7,585 bases of DNA from Oscillospiraceae bacterium (GCA_017537045.1 JAFYLN010000022.1:1-7585); one strand, 5' to 3'; shown: positions 1-5,882, counted from the stretch's first letter. The notes: generated from the letters alone by a model not told the origin. Translations and numbers: made by a program.

Positions 1-121
1 ACGCCATTATGGATCGCTCATCGCTGACATCCGCACTGATTTCCGCACACCCTCTGGTGACGTCTGACGCCGGGAGCTCTGACCGACGTACCAATGACCT
101 GGGCGCAACGTTTCTTTCTGT
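1..121 (-). other. GC-rich leader transcribed off the left edge
   Basis: This stretch is clearly more GC-rich than the AT-rich bases that follow and lies directly downstream of the leftward promoter at 128-156. Read leftward it can fold: GGT-ACGTC pairs with GACGT-C-ACC (about plus 92-56) with one bulged base, enclosing a loop of about 20 nt. The only ATG near the end is at plus 7-5 and has no clear ribosome binding site. A 42-codon leftward frame (146-18, Cys- and Arg-rich) also lacks one. I read it as the 5' leader of a gene beyond the window, possibly a structured RNA. The leftward GTTGCGCCC start vaguely recalls group II intron 5' ends, but I cannot support that. Confidence 0.3.
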
Positions 122-127
122 ATTTAT

Positions 128-156
128 ATTGTACCATATAGTACATTTGTTCTCAA
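128..156 (-). promoter_or_regulatory. Leftward sigma-A-type promoter
   Basis: On the minus strand the -35 is TTGAGA (plus 156-151) and the -10 is TACAAT (plus 133-128), separated by exactly 17 bp. Transcription would start near plus 121 and run off the left edge. It is divergent from the restriction operon. Confidence 0.55.
130..145. promoter_or_regulatory. Dyad in leftward promoter, candidate operator
   Basis: TGTAC (130-134) and GTACA (141-145) are inverted around CATATA, inside the -10/spacer of the leftward promoter. This is the usual place for a repressor site of an HTH regulator. Which protein binds is unknown. The XRE-type protein encoded at 483 is a candidate by proximity only. Confidence 0.4.
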
Positions 157-234
157 GCAGTATTTGCCATCACCAAGTAAAGTTTACATCCCGTTCATGA
201 CCGGCGGTTTGATTTCCCTTATCGGATTTCCAGT

Positions 235-283
235 TAATACGCATTAGCTTCGTAAAACGTATTATTCAGAGTAATACGTTTTA
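235..283. repeat. Inverted-repeat cluster with two alternative pairings
   Basis: A perfect 12-bp inverted repeat, TAAAACGTATTA (253-264) and TAATACGTTTTA (272-283), encloses a 7-nt loop. A further TAATACG at 235-241 can instead pair with CGTATTA at 258-264. The middle arm can therefore form either of two hairpins, and TAATACG occurs twice in direct orientation 37 bp apart. It could be an operator array, a terminator between divergent units, or a recombination-related site. There is no good T-run for a terminator. Confidence 0.5.
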
Positions 284-346
284 GATAACATCCATCCTCA
301 CATACCATTTTTTCAGCATAAATCCTGCGAATCTAGCAATCATTTC

Positions 347-384
347 TTGAACTTGTCATTCCAAGCTGCTATAATTGTATACAA
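347..384 (+). promoter_or_regulatory. Promoter and palindromic operator of the restriction operon
   Basis: TTGAAC (347-352), a 17-bp spacer and a perfect TATAAT (370-375) form a strong vegetative promoter. A perfect 10-bp palindrome, TTGTATACAA (375-384), overlaps the last -10 base and the expected start site near 382. A repressor bound there would block initiation. The natural candidate is the small HTH protein encoded 100 nt downstream, giving autoregulation of the operon. That assignment is an inference. Confidence 0.65.
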
Positions 385-400
385 CGCTGTCGAGTGTTGT
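381..400 (+). other. 5'-end leader hairpin
   Basis: ACAACGCT (381-388) pairs with AGTGTTGT (393-400) over 8 bp (one G-U), with a GTCG tetraloop. It falls at the predicted 5' end of the operon transcript, so it could stabilise the mRNA; the same DNA could also be part of the operator. Confidence 0.4.
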
Positions 401-430
401 CACATATCGGCAGATCGAATAGCCACACCC

Positions 431-460
431 AAAGCTCTGCTGAATGTAGAGCTTTTATTT
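431..460 (+). terminator. Weak leader hairpin, possible attenuator
   Basis: AAAGCTCT (431-438) and AGAGCTTT (448-455) form an 8-bp stem with a 9-nt loop, followed by TATTTGTTT. It ends just before the ribosome binding site GGAGGG (469-474) of the HTH gene. The stem is short and AT-rich, so it would be a leaky terminator or attenuator at best. Confidence 0.35.
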
Positions 461-482
461 GTTTCACCGGAGGGAATTACAT

Positions 483-692
483 ATGTCAGTCAGTTACAAA
501 AAACTCTGGAAACTTCTCATCGACAAGGACATCAAGAAAAAAGACCTCAGTACCATGGCTGGAATCAGTCCCGCAACAATTACCAAGATGGGCAAGGGTG
601 GACATGTCACAACCGAAGTACTGTTGAAGATCTGTACTGCTTTGGAATGTGGTATTGATGATATTATGGAAATCAGCCTCAATGTTCCTTAA
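483..692 (+). CDS. Small Cro/C1 (XRE)-type HTH regulator
   Basis: The product has 69 residues and is essentially a single DNA-binding domain. It begins MSVSYKKLWKLL, followed by a helix-turn-helix at about residues 18-40 (KKKDLSTMAGISPATITKMG) and a final helix ending CGIDDIMEI. This matches the compact HTH_26/Cro-C1 type often found just ahead of restriction and other defence genes in Firmicutes. I chose the ATG at 483 because GGAGGG lies 8 nt upstream; an in-frame ATG at 459 would add 8 residues but precedes that site. No dimerisation or sensor domain is present. The next gene starts 68 nt downstream with no terminator between, so it is probably the first gene of the operon. It likely represses its own promoter through the palindrome at 375-384 and delays restriction after transfer to a new host; this role is inferred. 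Confidence 0.85.
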   Translation: MSVSYKKLWKLLIDKDIKKKDLSTMAGISPATITKMGKGGHVTTEVLLKICTALECGIDDIMEISLNVP

Positions 693-760
693 CCTGCATT
701 ACCATCTAACCTATAACTATGTGGTCTAAAACACACCATTAATGTACAATGAGGTGAACT

Positions 761-2539
761 ATGCAACAGTTTTTGTTGAAATTTGAAAAATATTGCCAAA
801 AACCCGGAGTTACTTCCAATAAGGCCAGCTCCTATGCCAAAGCAATACAGTATTTGTGTGAATACCTAGGCATTTCTGTAATTGACAGCCAAACTATAGC
901 GCAAATTACCGCCGTTGAAAGCGAGCTAAGTAACAAACAGAGTCATACATATTTAGCGTTATTGAAATTCCTTGAAAACCGTCAGCAGAAATCCTATCTG
1001 GAAGGTGGATTTATTAAGGCTGCGTTAAAGCACTTCTATGGTTTCATCTCAGCTTCCTCCACACAAACACATCAGACAGGTCAGTTTGACTCCTGGGAGA
1101 TCATTGACGAAAATACCGCCGTCAAACACTGTGACAAGTCCTTCTTTGATTATAAGGGTTCCGGTATTCCCAAAGGTATCTGCTGGTTCTTTGGTGCGGA
1201 AGACATGGATCTGGGCGAAAACCGAGCCGTCAAACTAATTTTCAACGGTGTTCAATATCAGGCAAACGTAAAGAATGAGTCTACCGATCGTCGCAGAGTT
1301 CGTATCTTCTGGAGTACAGAACTCGGCAACCTGTTTAATGCCTACAACGTACCCGAAGCAACAGCAACCTTTAAGAAAATTGCAGATGATACCTTTGAAG
1401 TATATATAGAAGGTGGAGAGAAAGAAATGACAATCAAAGAAAAAGTTGCTGCCATTAAGGCCTACATTGCCGCCAGAGGCTTTAACTATGAAGGTGATCT
1501 GATTGAGAATTTCTATCTCAGCCTCAAATCCAAGCCCTTTGTGATCCTTGCCGGTACTTCTGGTACAGGCAAGACCCGTCTGGTAAAGCTGTTTGCCGAG
1601 GCAATTGGCGCACAGATGAAGCTGGTTCCCGTACGACCTGACTGGTCCGATTCTTCTGACCTGTTTGGACATACGGATTTGTCCAACGATTTCCATCCCG
1701 GTGCAATCATTGATTTCATCAAGCAGGCTGAATGGAATAAGGATACACCTCATTTCATTTGCTTGGATGAAATGAATCTGGCCCGTGTGGAATATTATCT
1801 CAGTGATATTTTGTCCATCATTGAAACCCGTGACAGGAAACCTAATGGACAAATTGAGACCGATCCTCTGCTTGATGAAACATACTTCAAAAAGGCGGAA
1901 GATCAGGCGAAATACGGGCGAGTTTACCTTCCCGAGAACCTGTATATCATCGGTACTGTCAACATGGACGAAACTACCTTCCCCTTCAGCAAGAAAGTTC
2001 TGGATCGTGCCAATACCATCGAATTCTCCTTTGTGAATTTGATGTCCAGACCCGCTGCAGGCGGTACCAAAACTGCACAAAAGCTGGACAATTCTTTCCT
2101 CAGAACAGATTACCTCTACCTGAGCGAATGCGATGATGAAGCTCTTATCGATGGAGTTTGCTTCAATCTTGAGGAACTGAATCAGATCCTTGTAAAAGCA
2201 AATCTGCATGTTGGCTATCGTGTCCGTGACGAGATTGCCTTCTATATGATGAATAACAAGAAAGCAGATCTTCTTACTGAGGAAACTGCATTTGATCACG
2301 AAATCATGCAGAAGATTCTGCCTCGCATTCAGGGCAGCAGTTCCGCTATCAAGACTGTCCTGTCTGAAATGTTCAAGCAGTGCGCAGGAGACTACTCTGG
2401 TTTCTCCGGTACAACTGCATCCGAGCAGATGGTTTCTTTCCTGGATTCCAAGCCCTGCAAATACCCCAATAGTGCAAAGAAAATTGCCTTCATGATGAGG
2501 AGATACGAAGAAGATGGGTTCACTTCCTACTGGCTCTGA
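761..2539 (+). CDS. McrB-like AAA+ NTPase of a Type IV restriction system
   Basis: This 592-residue protein is the motor and DNA-recognition subunit of an McrBC-like complex. The AAA+ core shows Walker A GTSGTGKT (265-272), Walker B ICLDEMN (333-339), a sensor-like GTVNMDE (398-404) and KKVLDRANTIEF (411-422) with a probable arginine finger at R416. GTVN-DE and VLDRAN are typical of McrB relatives, whose known E. coli member uses GTP to translocate DNA and drive McrC. Residues 1-105 are mostly helical. Residues 108-215 form a beta-rich segment with RIFWSTEL at 181-188, probably the DNA-reading domain (B3-like or similar, a guess). GAGGTG sits 4 nt before the chosen ATG. It overlaps the McrC-like gene by 26 nt, implying translational coupling. 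A second in-frame start is possible at 1427. Which base or modification it recognises cannot be read from the sequence. Being a plain MoxR-type ATPase is unlikely given the partner gene. Confidence 0.85.
   Translation: MQQFLLKFEKYCQKPGVTSNKASSYAKAIQYLCEYLGISVIDSQTIAQITAVESELSNKQSHTYLALLKFLENRQQKSYLEGGFIKAALKHFYGFISASSTQTHQTGQFDSWEIIDENTAVKHCDKSFFDYKGSGIPKGICWFFGAEDMDLGENRAVKLIFNGVQYQANVKNESTDRRRVRIFWSTELGNLFNAYNVPEATATFKKIADDTFEVYIEGGEKEMTIKEKVAAIKAYIAARGFNYEGDLIENFYLSLKSKPFVILAGTSGTGKTRLVKLFAEAIGAQMKLVPVRPDWSDSSDLFGHTDLSNDFHPGAIIDFIKQAEWNKDTPHFICLDEMNLARVEYYLSDILSIIETRDRKPNGQIETDPLLDETYFKKAEDQAKYGRVYLPENLYIIGTVNMDETTFPFSKKVLDRANTIEFSFVNLMSRPAAGGTKTAQKLDNSFLRTDYLYLSECDDEALIDGVCFNLEELNQILVKANLHVGYRVRDEIAFYMMNNKKADLLTEETAFDHEIMQKILPRIQGSSSAIKTVLSEMFKQCAGDYSGFSGTTASEQMVSFLDSKPCKYPNSAKKIAFMMRRYEEDGFTSYWL
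1412..1429 (+). promoter_or_regulatory. Internal ribosome binding site and start within mcrB-like gene
   Basis: GGTGGAGAG (1412-1420) precedes an in-frame ATG (1427-1429, Met223), with 8 nt between GGAG and ATG. Translation from here would give a 370-residue protein keeping the whole AAA+ module but lacking the N-terminal recognition half. E. coli mcrB makes just such a short form (McrBs) that tunes activity. The position at the domain boundary favours function, but no expression evidence exists here. Confidence 0.45.
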
Positions 2540-4991
2540 TAAGTTATTAGAGATTCAAGCCGGAAATATCTACGTCGTTATTAAAAGCAAAAATCCCCAC
2601 CCAAATCTGACCAATCAAAACATCCTTCGACAGCCCTCCGAATTAAGGGTAACCGGTGTGGATGTAAACAGTATCAGAATATTCGGTGAGGAAAAAATTG
2701 CGGCTGATAACGGTGGAATTGGTGCGTCTTCTTACAGCATTTCCACTTCTCCCTTGTTCTTTGAACAGACGGATTATGAGATCATTATCAGAAGTCGGGA
2801 CGGAAAATCCGTATCTCTTTGGCACGAAAATTACAGTGTCAGAGATCGGATCAGTCCTGTCACCGATTTCGACGATCTGATCAGTGGCATTGTTAATTTC
2901 GGCAACAGTGCCGGATTCTCAGAATTTGAGATTTCTCATGACGGAAAGAAAAGTTTGGTTGTCCGTATTGAAGTATTCCCATCCAAGATTTCCTATAAAG
3001 AAGATTACCAGGACATGCTTCAGGATATCTCCAATGAGATTGCCGGAGCTGTTTTGGACTTCATGCGTAACACCTATCAGGAATTCTCCATTGGCTCCAC
3101 ACAGAGTACCGTTCCCGCACTGTTCTTTGAAATTATCAGACGCATTTTCGATAAGTTCCAAAATGCAGTCAATACTATTATTTCTTCTCCCCATCATAAA
3201 CTGTATCTTGAGCATCCTGTTGTGCCTGCTCACAAGGTGAAGAAGATTGATAATCAGACCATACGATGGCTGCAGAAGCATCCGGAACATGTGATCCCTA
3301 AAACTTCCGGTTATACTGCCTTGAAGGCGCCTACCGTCAAAAAGCAGATTACATATAACACCCTGGAAAACCAGTTCACCAAGTTCATTCTGAAGTCCAC
3401 CATCAAGAAACTGAAGGATTTTCGGGATCGATATAGCCGTTCCACCAGGAAACCGGAAGATTCTGTTCTGAGCAGCGTAGACACTATGACCGCAGCCCTA
3501 AACAAGTTTGTCAACACAACTTTCCTGCGTGAAGTGGATGACTATAAAGCCACCCAGAGTATGTCTCTCGTCTTTGAGATGGCTCCGGGCTATCGTGAAC
3601 TATACAAGTATTATTTGATGATGCAGCGCGGCCTGACTGTCCACGGTGATGTATTTAGAATGTCGCTGAAAGATACCGCCCAACTCTACGAGTACTGGTG
3701 CTTCATCAAACTGGTAACACTTTTGAAGCGGAATTACCATCTGGCATCCTCGGATGTTATTAAGGTGGACACTACCGGTGTTACAATCAGTCTGGTAAAG
3801 GGCAAAAAATCTGAAGTTAAGTTCATTAATCCTCGCACAGGTGAAATTATCACATTGGCATACAACCCGGGTGAGCAGAACACGCAGACCGTCAATCAGA
3901 AGCCGGATAATGTTTTGACTCTGGAGAAAAAAGGAACGGACGTACCTTATATGTACGTTTTCGATGCTAAATACCGCATTGAGAATAATCCCTCCGATCC
4001 CTTCTATCCTGACAGCAACCCCGGCCCCAAGGTAAGTGACATCAATACCATGCACCGTTATCGTGACTCCATTGTTTATGAGAACACAGAATCTTCCCGA
4101 TTCATGTTTGAAAAGAAGATGTTCGGTGCGTATGTGTTATTTCCTTACGACGATCCTAATGGTGAATACAAGGATCATCGCTTCTATAAGAGTATTGAAA
4201 CGGTCAACATAGGTGGTCTGCCGTTCCTGCCCGGAACAACTGAACTACTGGAAAACTTCCTGTCTGAGCTGGTTGCGGATTCTTCCGAATCCGCTTTCGA
4301 ACGTGCTTCCTTGCCCCGTGGAATTGAGGAAAGGCTGTCGAAAACAGACTGGAGTGTCAGAGATGTAATGGTCGGATCCCTGGGATCGGTAGCACAATTC
4401 GAGGATAACATTAAGCGAAGATACTACTATGTTCCCGCAAAATACATCAAGGATAGCGATCTTCCTATTCGATATATCGCACTGTATCAGTCCAAAAATC
4501 GTTTCAAAGAATATGCTGGTGTTCGTTACTATGGCGAAGTTACCTATATGCAGAAGGTAAAACGTAAGGACATTGATTTTCCGATAAGTCGAAATAATGG
4601 AAACGAAATGTACTATGCATTCCGCATCAAGGCATGGAAAACGCTTCCTGCTCCCATTGCAGTCAAGGACGAGTGGGTGAATGAGCCAAAATTTACCAGT
4701 TTATTCTTACTGGAACATAGCCAGCAGTCCTTCGAATTGTTTAACATCCATTCCGAGGAAGAATACCGGCTGATGATGGAGATCAATAAAGCATTTGATA
4801 ATCTATCCACATCCACTGCAGACAATAATGCCGCCGTATACCGCATCAATGACAGCCACGCTGTTATTGTAGCAGATGGTAATTTCACAATTACCAATAA
4901 CACCGGTGATATACTCGGATCGGTTTCTATCAGTAATTTTGCACGGAGTCCTCGTGCAGGATTCAGAGAGATCAAGCGACTTCTGCAGTAG
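2514..4991 (+). CDS. McrC-like nuclease subunit (DUF2357 plus PD-(D/E)XK)
   Basis: The 825-residue product is the cutting partner of the McrB-like protein. The N-terminal part (about 1-330) resembles DUF2357 proteins. The central part (about 345-620) matches the DUF524/PD-(D/E)XK nuclease family: QLYEYWCF with Glu393 (motif I), KPD with Asp465 (motif II) and FDAK with Asp484 and Lys486 (motif III). All catalytic residues are intact, so the nuclease is probably active and metal-dependent. Residues about 635-760 form a further beta-rich region (RYIALYQ, YYGEVTY, YAFRIKAW) I cannot assign. E. coli McrC is under half this length. The ATG at 2514 lies 26 nt inside the McrB-like gene, 11 nt after AGGAG, so the pair is coupled. 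Its N-terminus should dock on the McrB ring and stimulate NTP hydrolysis, as for known McrC. No second nuclease or methyltransferase is adjacent. Confidence 0.82.
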   Translation: MGSLPTGSDKLLEIQAGNIYVVIKSKNPHPNLTNQNILRQPSELRVTGVDVNSIRIFGEEKIAADNGGIGASSYSISTSPLFFEQTDYEIIIRSRDGKSVSLWHENYSVRDRISPVTDFDDLISGIVNFGNSAGFSEFEISHDGKKSLVVRIEVFPSKISYKEDYQDMLQDISNEIAGAVLDFMRNTYQEFSIGSTQSTVPALFFEIIRRIFDKFQNAVNTIISSPHHKLYLEHPVVPAHKVKKIDNQTIRWLQKHPEHVIPKTSGYTALKAPTVKKQITYNTLENQFTKFILKSTIKKLKDFRDRYSRSTRKPEDSVLSSVDTMTAALNKFVNTTFLREVDDYKATQSMSLVFEMAPGYRELYKYYLMMQRGLTVHGDVFRMSLKDTAQLYEYWCFIKLVTLLKRNYHLASSDVIKVDTTGVTISLVKGKKSEVKFINPRTGEIITLAYNPGEQNTQTVNQKPDNVLTLEKKGTDVPYMYVFDAKYRIENNPSDPFYPDSNPGPKVSDINTMHRYRDSIVYENTESSRFMFEKKMFGAYVLFPYDDPNGEYKDHRFYKSIETVNIGGLPFLPGTTELLENFLSELVADSSESAFERASLPRGIEERLSKTDWSVRDVMVGSLGSVAQFEDNIKRRYYYVPAKYIKDSDLPIRYIALYQSKNRFKEYAGVRYYGEVTYMQKVKRKDIDFPISRNNGNEMYYAFRIKAWKTLPAPIAVKDEWVNEPKFTSLFLLEHSQQSFELFNIHSEEEYRLMMEINKAFDNLSTSTADNNAAVYRINDSHAVIVADGNFTITNNTGDILGSVSISNFARSPRAGFREIKRLLQ

Positions 4992-5035
4992 CCTACACTC
5001 GTTATCAGAAGCAGAAATTTTCTATCCTCATAATA

Positions 5036-5069
5036 CGCAAAAATGGGCGGCTTCCACAGAAGCCGCCCA
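5036..5069 (-). terminator. Intrinsic terminator, best on the minus strand
   Basis: TGGGCGGCTTC (5044-5054) and GAAGCCGCCCA (5059-5069) form a perfect 11-bp GC-rich stem with a CACA loop. The A-run (5039-5043) gives a U-run only on the leftward transcript, so it fits the leftward small gene at 5357-5557. Rightward it has no U-run and would be a weaker end for the restriction operon. Confidence 0.7.
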
Positions 5070-5150
5070 ACACGATTAGTATATCAAAATCCTCGCTCCA
5101 AGTCCATTCTCAGTATCTCCAATATTTGGCTCTCTTTCTTATGGAACATC

Positions 5151-5184
5151 CCATCTTGAAAATCCTGAGATGGCTTGCTATTAT
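5151..5184 (+). promoter_or_regulatory. Rightward promoter of the small transcript unit, with dyad
   Basis: TTGAAA (5156-5161), 17 bp, TATTAT (5179-5184) form a good sigma-A promoter with a start expected near 5191. CCATCT (5151-5156) and AGATGG (5168-5173) make a 6-bp inverted repeat across the -35, a possible operator. Confidence 0.6.
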
Positions 5185-5256
5185 AAAGTTACAAAAAAGG
5201 AGTGAGTCCAATGTACTAACTAACTTCTCATCCTACAGAAACCGGAGGTTAAGCAA

Positions 5257-5286
5257 ATGATGGAACCCGACAACTTCATGAAGTAA
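5257..5286 (+). CDS. Nine-residue micro-ORF (MMEPDNFMK)
   Basis: GGAGG lies 8 nt before the first ATG, an ideal spacing. The stop TAA (5284-5286) is the very base of the next terminator stem, so a ribosome at the stop would cover the 5' arm of that hairpin. This is the geometry of translation-controlled attenuation leaders. The last codons include a perfect 12-bp palindrome, ACTTCATGAAGT (5273-5284). No known leader peptide was recognised. Confidence 0.4.
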   Translation: MMEPDNFMK

Positions 5287-5334
5287 CCCTTGATCGTTAG
5301 AGTGATTAGCTAACAGATCAAGGGTTATTTCTTT
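5284..5334 (+). terminator. Strong intrinsic terminator
   Basis: TAACCCTTGATC (5284-5295) pairs perfectly with GATCAAGGGTTA (5316-5327) over 12 bp. Inside it GTTAG (5296-5300) pairs with CTAAC (5310-5314) after one bulged A. TTTCTTT follows at 5328-5334. Confidence 0.8.
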
Positions 5335-5363
5335 GCGTGCCGAAAGGCGCGCTTTTTTATTTT
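5335..5363 (+). terminator. Second tandem intrinsic terminator
   Basis: GCGTGCC (5335-5341) pairs with GGCGCGC (5346-5352), including one G-U, closed by a GAAA tetraloop and followed by six T, A and four T. It starts one base after the first terminator's T-run, making a tight double stop. Confidence 0.75.
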
Positions 5364-5557
5364 CGCAGAATCTTTTCCATGAGTTTCCCCTTGGCCAGGT
5401 TATCCACCAGCATGTCCAAGTAGCGAATCTCCTGCATCAGCGGATCTTCAATCAGCTCCACCTTGACACCGCAAATGCTTCCCTTCATCAGTTTCCGGCT
5501 GGGGTTCAGATTAGGTGCCTTGCGGAAGAAATCACCGTATGAAATGTCGGACTGCAT
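5357..5557 (-). CDS. Small uncharacterised protein, 66 residues
   Basis: I do not recognise the family. The product starts MQSDISYGDFF, has a central beta-like stretch (GSICGVKVELIED) and ends in an amphipathic helix finishing GKLMEKILRK. It looks like a genuine small soluble protein of the kind scattered in Firmicutes mobile elements. The ATG at 5557 follows GAGGA by 4 nt (and AAGGA by 11 nt); a TTG directly before it would add one residue. It is convergent with the short transcript unit: its stop lies in the T-run of the second terminator. Its own transcript can end at the hairpin at 5036-5069. No promoter of good match is seen upstream. Function unknown; it may equally be the C-terminal scrap of a larger gene. 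Confidence 0.5.
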   Translation of the reverse strand: MQSDISYGDFFRKAPNLNPSRKLMKGSICGVKVELIEDPLMQEIRYLDMLVDNLAKGKLMEKILRK

Positions 5558-5632
5558 CAATTCCTCAATCCTTTATGATAACGCCTGCAATTTGTGCTAC
5601 GATATCACCAGATAACAGAAGGGGGTAGTATT

Positions 5633-5779
5633 ATGGAGAAATTCATTCCCAACGAGAAGCTTTCCAAAAAGGAAAAGCGCAAGATCGACCAAGCCAGACG
5701 GCAAACCTGGGGCGAGCTGAATCCCGTCACAAGGAAGCTGGAAAACAGCAAGGCTTATAACAGAAACAATCCGCTATAA
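5633..5779 (+). CDS. Small basic protein of mobile-element type, 48 residues
   Basis: The product begins MEKFIPNEKLSKKEKRK and contains TWGELNPVTRK followed by KAYNRNNPL at its end. Small proteins with MEK-IP-KLSKK and WG-NPVTRKxENxKAYNR motifs recur in gut Clostridia, often in conjugative or mobilisable elements; their function is unknown. Members I recall run about 60 residues, continuing with a basic and Trp-containing tail, so this copy may be cut short at a junction around 5765-5795. The ATG at 5633 has AAGGGGG ending 7 nt upstream; an earlier ATG (5594) is poorly placed. The protein is strongly charged, without membrane segments, and probably nucleic-acid binding, which is a guess from composition only. 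Confidence 0.65.
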   Translation: MEKFIPNEKLSKKEKRKIDQARRQTWGELNPVTRKLENSKAYNRNNPL

Positions 5780-5783
5780 TTAA

Positions 5784-5870
5784 CTTAGATGTGAAAAGGA
5801 CATCGCGGAGGCTTACCGCCTCTTCGAGAATAAATCGGATAGGGTTCTTAAGGTTGTGGTGGAGCCTTAA
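5784..5870 (+). pseudogene. 3' remnant of a zinc alcohol dehydrogenase-type gene
   Basis: An open frame without a start ends at TAA 5868-5870 and reads KDIAEAYRLFENKSD followed by RVLKVVVEP. The pattern D-I-x-x-A-Y-x-L-F-E-N-K-x-D-x-V-x-K-V is the usual C-terminus of medium-chain Zn-dependent alcohol dehydrogenases. Everything upstream of about 5796, including the catalytic and Rossmann domains, is absent, replaced by the small basic gene. The fragment is too short for certainty and rests on recalled family endings. It marks a recombination or insertion boundary, with the decayed host gene on its right side. Confidence 0.5.
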
Positions 5871-5882
5871 CTGCTATTCTTC

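Larger units (their letters stand above)
5191..5334 (+). ncRNA. Short transcript unit with tiny ORFs (leader or small RNA)
   Basis: A strong promoter and two tandem terminators bracket about 145 nt with no ordinary gene. Inside are two well-formed ribosome binding sites: AAAGGAG (5196-5202) 8 nt before ATG-TAC-TAA (5211-5219), and GGAGG (5244-5248) 8 nt before a 9-codon ORF (5257). It could be a regulatory leader (attenuator) that has lost its downstream gene, a small RNA, or a micropeptide gene. The rightward reading beyond it meets only the oppositely oriented small gene, so no target gene is visible. The annotation as a discrete transcript is inferred from signals. Confidence 0.4.

Noticed and set aside
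1..115. 5' end of a group II intron on the minus strand
   Set aside because: Only a short GTTGCGCCC-like start is suggestive; no domain V or reverse transcriptase is visible, and a promoter directly precedes it.
18..146. 42-residue Cys/Arg-rich leftward ORF
   Set aside because: No ribosome binding site, and it begins upstream of the predicted transcription start.
9..200. 63-codon rightward frame at the left edge
   Set aside because: No ribosome binding site, runs against the leftward promoter and across its -10/-35, and has low-information composition.
211..231. Direct repeat GATTTCC x2 (211-217, 225-231) as iterons
   Set aside because: Only two 7-bp copies with no replication gene nearby.
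745..750. TACAAT as a separate promoter for the McrB-like gene
   Set aside because: No -35 at 16-18 bp and the start site would fall at the start codon. Co-transcription with the HTH gene is simpler.
1235..2299. 354-codon leftward open frame inside the McrB-like gene
   Set aside because: It is antisense to a gene with clear AAA+ motifs, its translation shows no known motif, and no ribosome binding site fits. It is a shadow frame.
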